NCBI RefSeq assembly: GCF_018406645.1
Contig: NZ_AP024546.1
Coordinates: 2,790,001 to 2,854,000 of the forward strand
Length of the DNA: 64,000 nucleotides
Source of the DNA: Lysobacter helvus
GTDB lineage: Bacteria > Pseudomonadota > Gammaproteobacteria > Xanthomonadales > Xanthomonadaceae
Direction: 5' to 3'
Part shown: piece after piece, positions 58,370 to 64,000 of the stretch
Position numbering within the stretch: the stretch's first letter is position 1
How the letters are laid out: each line of letters starts with the position of its first letter
Notes under the pieces: model-generated
What the model saw: the letters and a program-made list of their open reading frames with translations, nothing else
Database searches by the model: none
Told to the model about the DNA's origin: nothing
Position numbers and translations under genes: made by a program

Positions 58370-60807
58370 ACCTGCCAGAGCGACGCTGCTGGCATTGCGG
58401 CGAAGCGTTGCCACCGGGGATCGACCTCCAGGTGCGGATCGCGGGGCAGATGCGCGCGATGTGCTGCATGGGGTGCCGGGCCGCCGCGGAATGGATCGAA
58501 CACCTCGGGCTGGAGAAGTACTACACGTTGCGCACGGCGCCCGGCATCGCGTTGTCCGATGCCGCCACCGACGCCGTCGACACGGCGTGGCTCGAAGGCG
58601 AGAACGCGCGCCATGTCGTGCGCGACCTCGGCGCCGGCCTGCGCGAAAGCCTGCTGCTTGTCGAAGGGATCCATTGCACGGCGTGCGTCTGGCTGATCGA
58701 GCGCGCGCTCGGCGCCATGCCGGGCATCGTGGCCATCCAGGTCAACGCCGCTTCGCGCCGCGCGCGCGTGGTGTGGCGCGAACCGGAGACGACGCTCGCG
58801 CGGATCGTGGCAGCGTTGCCCCGGATCGGATTCCGTGCGCGTCCGCTGGATGCGAAGGGGCTCGACGATGCGCGCCGCGACGAATCGCGCACCGCGCTCA
58901 AGCGCTTGCTGGTCGCGGCCTTCGGCGCGATGCAGGCGATGATGTATGCGCCGACGCTTTACCTCGGCGCCGCCGCCGATGCGCCCACGCGCGACCTGCT
59001 GCGCTGGTTCGGCTTCCTGGTCGCCACGCCCGTCGTGTTCTATTCGGCCAAGCCGTTCCTTGCGGGTGCCTTGCGTTCGCTCAGGGCAGGGCAGTTGGGC
59101 ATGGACGTGCCGGTCGCGTTCGCAATCATCACCGTGTACGCGGCCAGCCTGCTCGAAGCGCTCCGCGGCAGCGGCGAGGTGTACTTCGATTCGATTTCGA
59201 TGTTCGTGTTCTTCCTGCTGGCAGGCCGCTATCTCGAGATGCGTGCGCGGCACCGCGCCGGTGATCTCACCGATGCGTTGGCGCGCCTGGCGCCGCCGTT
59301 CGCCGAGCGGCAGGAGGCGGACGGGACATTGCGTCGCGTCGCGGTGCACACGCTGCGGATCGGCGACTGCGTGCACGTGGCGGAAGGCGGCATCGTGCCC
59401 GCCGACGGGACGCTGCTCGATGCGCAGTGCAGCGCCAACGAGGCCTTGCTCAGCGGCGAATCCGCGCCGGTGCGCAAGCAGCGCGGCGACGTGCTCATCG
59501 CCGGGTCCATCCTCGAACGCGGACCGGTGCGCATGCGCGTGGCGCGCGTGGGCGCCGACACGGCACTCGCCTGCGTCACCGCGTTGGTGGGCCGCGCGCA
59601 AGCGGAACGGCCACGACTGGCGCGTGTCGGCGAACGTGCGGCGGGGCGCTTCGTCGCCTGCGTGCTCGCGTTGACGACGGTGGTCGCCATCGCGTGGAGC
59701 GTCGTCGATCCTTCGCGTGCGTTGACGGCATCGGTCGCCGTGCTGGTGATTTCGTGTCCGTGCGCCTTCGCGCTGGCGGTGCCGGTGGCCATCACGCGCG
59801 CGGTCGCGGCGTTGGCGCAGCACGGCGTGCTGGTGGTGAAACCGGACGCGATCCAGGACCTGGCAGGGTGCACGCATGTGTTGTTCGACAAGACGGGCAC
59901 GCTGACGGACACGACGTTGTCGCTCTCCGATGTCGTGCCGTTGAACGGCATCGCGCGCGATGACGCGCTGCGCATGGCCGCAGCGCTCGCGCGTCGCAGC
60001 CGTCATCCGATTGCGCGGGCCATCGCGGCGGCGCATGCCGATCAGGTCGACGATGCCCTCGGCGATGTGGTGTCGCACGCGGGCCTGGGCATCAGCGCCA
60101 CGTTGGATGGCCGGACTGTGCGGCTCGGGCGCAGTGACTTCGCGCTCGGTGGGCTGCCCGTGCCCATGGCTTGCGACGATGCAGTGGTGCTCGCCGACGA
60201 CGCGGGTGCGATCGCGGCCTTCCGGTTGTCGGAATCCGTGCGCGCCGATGCACGTGCCGCGATCGCGGCCTTGCAGCAGCAGGGCATGACGGTCTCGATC
60301 GCGAGCGGCGATGCCCCGGAGCGCGTCGCGGAGATCGCGCAGCGCCTCGGGGTGTCCGAATGGCGCGCGCGCCAATCGCCGGCCGACAAGGTGGCCTGGA
60401 TGGCGGCGTTGCGTGCCACGGGTGCGCGTGTGGTGGCGGTCGGCGACGGCGTCAACGATGCGCCGGTGCTGGCAGGCGCGGACGTCGGCATCGCGCTCGC
60501 CGAAGGCGCCGAGCTGGCACAGGCCAGCAGCGACATCGTGCTCGCGCGCGGACGCCTGGATGTGATCGCACCGGCGCGCGACATGGCGCGACAGACCCTC
60601 GCGATCGTCCGCCAGAACCAGCGATGGGCGCTGTTCTACAACTTCGCCGCGATGCCGTTGGCGGCGCTCGGCTTCGTGCCGCCGTGGCTGGCGGCGTTCG
60701 GCATGGCGTTGAGTTCGTTCGGCGTGGTGCTGAACACGTGGCGCATCGATGCGATCAACCCGCCTGCCCATGACGCACGCGCGGCGTTGCGGAGGCGGTG
60801 GGCATGA
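58366..60807 (+). CDS. ccoI: Copper-translocating P-type ATPase for cbb3 assembly
   Basis: CcoI/FixI exports copper for the CuB centre of the oxidase (813 aa). The N-terminus has CWHCGEALP and CCMGC metal-binding cysteines; an HMA domain carries GIHCTAC (Cys104, Cys107). The membrane CPC motif is Cys464-Pro-Cys466; phosphorylated Asp508 lies in DKTGT; SGES and GDGVNDAPVLAGADVGIA are also present. Start ATG 58366 overlaps the upstream stop, and the stop overlaps ccoS. Confidence 0.95.
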   Translation: MNLPERRCWHCGEALPPGIDLQVRIAGQMRAMCCMGCRAAAEWIEHLGLEKYYTLRTAPGIALSDAATDAVDTAWLEGENARHVVRDLGAGLRESLLLVEGIHCTACVWLIERALGAMPGIVAIQVNAASRRARVVWREPETTLARIVAALPRIGFRARPLDAKGLDDARRDESRTALKRLLVAAFGAMQAMMYAPTLYLGAAADAPTRDLLRWFGFLVATPVVFYSAKPFLAGALRSLRAGQLGMDVPVAFAIITVYAASLLEALRGSGEVYFDSISMFVFFLLAGRYLEMRARHRAGDLTDALARLAPPFAERQEADGTLRRVAVHTLRIGDCVHVAEGGIVPADGTLLDAQCSANEALLSGESAPVRKQRGDVLIAGSILERGPVRMRVARVGADTALACVTALVGRAQAERPRLARVGERAAGRFVACVLALTTVVAIAWSVVDPSRALTASVAVLVISCPCAFALAVPVAITRAVAALAQHGVLVVKPDAIQDLAGCTHVLFDKTGTLTDTTLSLSDVVPLNGIARDDALRMAAALARRSRHPIARAIAAAHADQVDDALGDVVSHAGLGISATLDGRTVRLGRSDFALGGLPVPMACDDAVVLADDAGAIAAFRLSESVRADARAAIAALQQQGMTVSIASGDAPERVAEIAQRLGVSEWRARQSPADKVAWMAALRATGARVVAVGDGVNDAPVLAGADVGIALAEGAELAQASSDIVLARGRLDVIAPARDMARQTLAIVRQNQRWALFYNFAAMPLAALGFVPPWLAAFGMALSSFGVVLNTWRIDAINPPAHDARAALRRRWA

Positions 60808-60962
60808 TCATCCTGCTGCTGATGATCCCGTTGTCGCTGTTGTTCGTGGGCGCGGCGGTGGCGGTGTTCTTCTGGGCCGTCGACCACGATCAGTTCGACG
60901 ACATGGACACGCCGGCGCTGCTGCCGCTCGACGATCCGCCGGGAGAGGAGCGGCCGCCGTGA
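60804..60962 (+). CDS. ccoS: cbb3-type oxidase assembly protein CcoS
   Basis: A 52-aa protein: MIILLLMIPLSLLFVGAAVA, then FFWAVDHDQFDDMDTPALLP. The helix followed by FFWAV--DQFDD-D-PA is the CcoS signature. It helps insert cofactors into CcoN. ATG 60804 overlaps the ccoI stop (ATGA). Confidence 0.93.
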   Translation: MIILLLMIPLSLLFVGAAVAVFFWAVDHDQFDDMDTPALLPLDDPPGEERPP

Positions 60963-61687
60963 CCGGCCTGCTGACGTTGAGCGCGGCGTTGCTGCTAGGG
61001 CTGGCTGCGAGCGGGCATTGCCTGGCGATGTGCGGCGGCATCACGGCGGCGCTGGGCATGGCGACGGCGAAGGACGCACGCGGTCGCACGCGCCCGGTGC
61101 TGCTCGTGGGGTACCAGGTGGGCCGCATCAGTTCCTACATGCTGGCCGGCGTGCTGGTCGCCAGCGCATTGGGAGCGCTGGTGGGCCTGCTCGACATCGA
61201 AGCCGTGCGCCGCACGCTCCGCGTGCTCACGGCGCTCGTGTTGTTGCTGACGGCGTTGGTCGCCTTCGGGGGCTTGCGCGAACCGGGCCGCGTGATCGGC
61301 GGGAATGTCTGGCGCCATCTCGCGCCCGTTGGCCGGAAACTGTTGCCGGTCAGCTCGCTCCCGCGCGCCATCGCCTTCGGCATGGTGTGGGGCTGGATGC
61401 CGTGCGGCCTCGTCTACACCGTCCTGCTGCTCGCCACGGTGCAGCAGGACGCCGCGAGTGGCGCCGCGACGATGCTGGTGTTCGGCCTCGGCACCGTGCC
61501 GGCGATGTTGATCGCCGCGTTCGGTGCGCATCGGCTCGCGCGGTTCGCCGCACTCCCGCACGCGCGTTACATCGCCGGTGCCATGCTCCTGCTGGCGGCG
61601 ATCCTCACGTGCGCCGCGCCGTGGATGGAGCACGCGATGCCGTCGCTGTACGCCTGGCTCCCGATGTTGTGCAGCACGCGGATCTGA
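60959..61687 (+). CDS. TauE/SafE- or DsbD-like membrane protein of the cco cluster (242 aa)
   Basis: GTG 60959 overlaps the ccoS stop. It opens MTGLLTLSAALLLGLAASGH; the motif SGHCLAMCGGI (residues 19-29) and later GWMPCGLVYTVLL define the UreH/DsbD-like transmembrane family usually annotated as sulfite exporter TauE/SafE. About six helices. In cco clusters it is thought to help copper or redox handling during oxidase assembly. Confidence 0.85.
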   Translation: MTGLLTLSAALLLGLAASGHCLAMCGGITAALGMATAKDARGRTRPVLLVGYQVGRISSYMLAGVLVASALGALVGLLDIEAVRRTLRVLTALVLLLTALVAFGGLREPGRVIGGNVWRHLAPVGRKLLPVSSLPRAIAFGMVWGWMPCGLVYTVLLLATVQQDAASGAATMLVFGLGTVPAMLIAAFGAHRLARFAALPHARYIAGAMLLLAAILTCAAPWMEHAMPSLYAWLPMLCSTRI

Positions 61688-61759
61688 CGCGCCATGCGCG
61701 AGATCCTGGACGGCAGCTGGAAATTCCCGGTGGCGGCGCCGATGGGGTGAGCCGCGCGC

Positions 61760-62545
61760 TCAGCGCGCACTCCCGCGGATGAACGTCTGCAGGTCGATCA
61801 ACGGCTGCTGCGTCACCGTGGCTTCGCTCGGTCGATCCAGTTTCGCGATCACCAGCACCACCGCGGCGAACGCGATCGCCAGGATCGGCATGGCCTTGGA
61901 GCGTCGCGATCCCGCGATGCCGGTGAAGTAGCCGATGCTCACCATGCCGAGCACCATCAGCGCGAGCAGCAGGGCCCACACGCCGAACGGCACGCGCGCC
62001 TGCAGGCCGATCGCCATGCGCTGCGCGTCGACGTCGTACAGCGTGTTGAGGGCTTCGACGTACAACGCGCCGATGTCGGAGTTCATGTCGCGCGCGGCGT
62101 TGGCGCGGGCGAGTTCCCACAGGCGGCGCTGGATTCGTTGGGTTTCCGCGCGCGCATCGCGCAGGTGTGCCGGGTCCATGCTGGCGCCCTGCACGAACGA
62201 CAGGCGCACATCGAGGTAGCGGGCGGTGAGGCGGCGCGCTTCGGTGCGTTCGGGCTCCGGCAGGAAATCGGCGCGCAGGTAGGCGCCGCGGATCGCGCTC
62301 GCGTCGTCGCGCACGAGTTCCTTGCGGGCATCGAAGCGCTGCGCAACGATCCCGAAGGTGAAGGCCAGCATGAAGGCGGTGAGCCCGAGGATCGCGCCCG
62401 ACACGCCGGAGGCCGAGGATTCCTTCTCGTGGTCGGCGCGTTGCAATGACCACAGGCCCAGGCGCACGCCGGCTTCAGCCGAGGCCATCACGACCAGGAT
62501 CGTGCCGAAGAAGAACCCCCAGATGGGGATCGAATCCATGCTCAT
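61760..62545 (-). CDS. DUF4239 (bestrophin-like) membrane protein (261 aa)
   Basis: ATG 62545 opens MSMDSIPIWGFFFGTILVVM. Two N-terminal helices with SASGVSGAILGLTAFMLAFT, a soluble helical middle (YLRADFLPEPERTEARRLTA) and two C-terminal helices (VWALLLALMVLGMVSIGYFT and on) match the DUF4239 pattern. Possibly a channel-like protein; role unknown. Confidence 0.8.
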   Translation of the reverse strand: MSMDSIPIWGFFFGTILVVMASAEAGVRLGLWSLQRADHEKESSASGVSGAILGLTAFMLAFTFGIVAQRFDARKELVRDDASAIRGAYLRADFLPEPERTEARRLTARYLDVRLSFVQGASMDPAHLRDARAETQRIQRRLWELARANAARDMNSDIGALYVEALNTLYDVDAQRMAIGLQARVPFGVWALLLALMVLGMVSIGYFTGIAGSRRSKAMPILAIAFAAVVLVIAKLDRPSEATVTQQPLIDLQTFIRGSAR

Positions 62546-62630
62546 GGCCGATGCTCGCAGCGCCGCACAGGCGCCGAATCTAGCACCGCGCCGGCGTCCG
62601 GGTTTTCACGGTTCCCCCGTGGAAAACGGC

Positions 62631-63044
62631 ATGGCGACGCCGGCGACCCACACCACCACGCACCGCATCCGGTTCTCCGACCTGGACCCGTACAGGCACA
62701 TGCGCACCGCGATGTATCCGGCGTACTACGTCGACCACCGCATGGAGGCGCTGCGCGAACAGGCAGGGTGGGACCTGCGCACGCTCGAAGGGCTGCCCTT
62801 CATGACGTTCGTGAAGCGCATCGAGGTCGATTTCATCCGTCCCGTCGTCGGCGACCAGGTCGTCACCATCGCGTCGTTCGTCCGCGCGTTCGTCGGCGCC
62901 GATGCGCTGATCGATTGCACGATGACGGATGCGCGCGGGGCGATCGCGTCGAAGTGCCGCATGGTGGTGGCCTACGTCGACAAGGCGACGCAGCGGTCGG
63001 CGGACTGGCCGGCCGACGTGCGGGCGTTGTTCGACGAACGCTAG
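62631..63044 (+). CDS. Acyl-CoA thioesterase, hotdog fold (137 aa)
   Basis: ATG 62631 opens MATPATHTTTHRIRFSDLDP; GTG 62619 is an alternative. The 4HBT signature RIRFSDLDPYRHMRTAMYPA (Asp in the usual catalytic place) is followed by EVDFIRPVVGDQVVTIASFV. It hydrolyses acyl-CoA or acyl-ACP thioesters. Its 3' end overlaps the convergent secreted-protein gene by 4 bp. Confidence 0.85.
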   Translation: MATPATHTTTHRIRFSDLDPYRHMRTAMYPAYYVDHRMEALREQAGWDLRTLEGLPFMTFVKRIEVDFIRPVVGDQVVTIASFVRAFVGADALIDCTMTDARGAIASKCRMVVAYVDKATQRSADWPADVRALFDER

Positions 63045-63490
63045 TACTGCTGCAGGTGGATGATCGTGCAGCCCGCCGATTGCATCGCGGCGGAAAACAC
63101 GACGCCGCCGCCGGGCATCGGGCATTGGTAGAGCACGAGGTAACCCGGCTCCCCGGGGCGCTTGCTTTGTTCTTCCAGGATCGTCTTGCCGACGTCCACG
63201 CCCTTGCGCCATGAATCCGGATCCAGCGGCGTGCCGAACGGCGCCGGCGGCGGGGGCAGGGTGGTGACTTTTGCTGGCGGGGTGACGTCGGTGTCGCGCG
63301 GCGGCGGCGTGGGCAGCACTTCCGGGTTCGCGAGGCACTGGCCGCGGGTTTCGAGCAGCGTGCGTTCGCAGGCCGCGAGCGTGGTGTAGCGGCAGTCCAT
63401 CGTGGTGGGCGTGACCGAACAGAAGTTCGCCGCGAGCGCGCCACCGCTCGTGCAGGCCAACGCTACGCCGATCAGGAGGTGCCTTGCCAT
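63041..63490 (-). CDS. Secreted Cys-containing hypothetical protein (149 aa)
   Basis: ATG 63490 opens MARHLLIGVALACTSGGALA, a signal peptide. The mature part has NFCSVTPTTMDCRYTTLAAC and ETRGQCLANPEVLP, a Pro-rich linker and YLVLYQCPMPGGGVVFSAAM plus QSAGC. Cysteines probably pair. I recognise no family. Confidence 0.6.
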   Translation of the reverse strand: MARHLLIGVALACTSGGALAANFCSVTPTTMDCRYTTLAACERTLLETRGQCLANPEVLPTPPPRDTDVTPPAKVTTLPPPPAPFGTPLDPDSWRKGVDVGKTILEEQSKRPGEPGYLVLYQCPMPGGGVVFSAAMQSAGCTIIHLQQY

Positions 63491-63611
63491 CGCGGGAAGC
63501 ATGCGCCCGGTCGTGTATCGGTGGTGCGAGTGACCGCCCACGGCCACCGACGGCGTTGGCTTCAATGACAGGGCGGATCGATCGGAGATCCGGCAAGCAG
63601 GGGGAAGTGCC

Positions 63612-63839
63612 ATGTGGCTGATGAACGTCTATCGCGGGCGAGGAGGGGACTACATCCTGGTCCCACATCCGAAGAAGTATTCCGGCAGCGACGCGGGGCT
63701 GTACCTGGGCGTCGTGGCAGGCACGAGCCTGGGTGCCGAGATCTGCACGAAGATCGCGTTGCAGCTGACCGAACATCCCTGTGCCCGGCTCACGCCGACA
63801 CAGTTCTTCTACGGCCAGCCCCGGGACATGGTGGGCTGA
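63612..63839 (+). CDS. Small hypothetical protein (75 aa)
   Basis: ATG 63612, after CAGGGGGAAG, opens MWLMNVYRGRGGDYILVPHP. Small soluble alpha/beta protein ending YGQPRDMVG. No function recognised. Confidence 0.55.
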   Translation: MWLMNVYRGRGGDYILVPHPKKYSGSDAGLYLGVVAGTSLGAEICTKIALQLTEHPCARLTPTQFFYGQPRDMVG

Positions 63840-63882
63840 AGCGTTGCGCGGTCGGCGACATCCCATGCACTAGACTCGCCGG

Positions 63883-64000
63883 GTGCCGCCTTCCGACGAA
63901 CACGCGATCGACCCGACCTCCCGCCTCGCAGCCGACCTGCGCGGCGTGGGCCGCCTCGCGATCGACGGCGTCACCGGCGCGACCGACATCGTTGAAGCGA
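63883..64000 (+). CDS. Probable alpha/beta hydrolase, N-terminal part only
   Basis: A GTG-started frame runs off the window: MPPSDEHAIDPTSRLAADLR, then GVGRLAIDGVTGATDIVEA. The RLAIDGVTGATDIVEA helix resembles the N-terminus of lipase/esterase-like hydrolases seen in this group. Only 39 codons are visible, so the call is weak. Confidence 0.4.
   Translation, partial: MPPSDEHAIDPTSRLAADLRGVGRLAIDGVTGATDIVEA

Overview
The window is high-GC proteobacterial DNA that most resembles the Xanthomonadaceae (Lysobacter and relatives). The evidence for this is inference from content: the biosynthetic run serC-pheA-hisC-aroA, the cytochrome cbb3 cluster ccoNOQP with ccoI and ccoS, msrPQ, an FFLEELY-type protein and phasin-like proteins, and dispersed GGGAA/GGGACC and CATTCCCGCG palindromic repeats. 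No rRNA, IS element, integrase or CRISPR array is visible. There are two tRNAs, Val(CAC) on the minus strand near 28.1 kb and Ser(UGA) on the plus strand near 54.8 kb.

Region 1 (1 to about 21.4 kb) is the most unusual part. It is a long array of small, mostly unrelated genes, nearly all on the plus strand. Many encode lipoproteins, secreted proteins, one- to four-helix membrane proteins or small cytosolic proteins. Between them stand 35 copies of a repeat built from two 26-bp half-sites: L (begins TGTCCGCTTCTGG) just after a gene's stop, and R (begins TGACCGCTTTCGACC) 40 to 80 bp before the next start. Each half-site is palindromic, and the two halves are inverted relatives (22 of 26 positions), so a full unit can fold into one long imperfect hairpin. 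The L-R spacer clusters at 11-12, 22 and 32 bp. The layout resembles integron cassettes, but the attC core is absent. Recognisable cargo includes a Tsi6-like immunity protein, a stand-alone EF-G domain IV-like protein, an Excalibur-domain protein, an S9 peptidase fused to a DUF4440-like domain, and two separately frameshifted copies of one small Cys-rich gene.

Region 2 (21.4 to 28.2 kb) continues as accessory DNA. It holds a 21-bp heptad repeat tract, conserved small proteins, a strongly structured RNA-like element (22.74-22.93 kb) ahead of a small gene, and a three-gene operon (DUF4062 protein, unknown 162-aa protein, SIR2-like protein) that looks like a candidate anti-phage NAD-depletion system. 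It ends at the tRNA-Val gene.

Region 3 (28.2 to 38.9 kb) has a lipid theme: TetR regulator, acyl-CoA-binding protein, a two-domain fatty acyl-CoA reductase resembling Marinobacter Maqu_2507, phasin-like proteins, patatin phospholipase and a PHA-system protein, with a membrane nuclease-like protein and an FHA protein among them. An 800-bp non-coding stretch (34.4-35.2 kb) is full of palindromes.

Region 4 (38.9 to 64 kb) is mostly core genome. It contains msrPQ, serC-pheA-hisC-aroA, a TonB-family protein, serS, azoR with a divergent LysR regulator, a very large di-haem peroxidase-like protein, an EF-hand protein, tRNA-Ser, the complete ccoNOQP-(FixH-like)-ccoI-ccoS-(TauE/SafE/DsbD-like) cluster, a DUF4239 protein, a thioesterase and the start of a probable alpha/beta hydrolase.

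All calls rest on reading the sequence and on remembered family features. No database or structure search was run.
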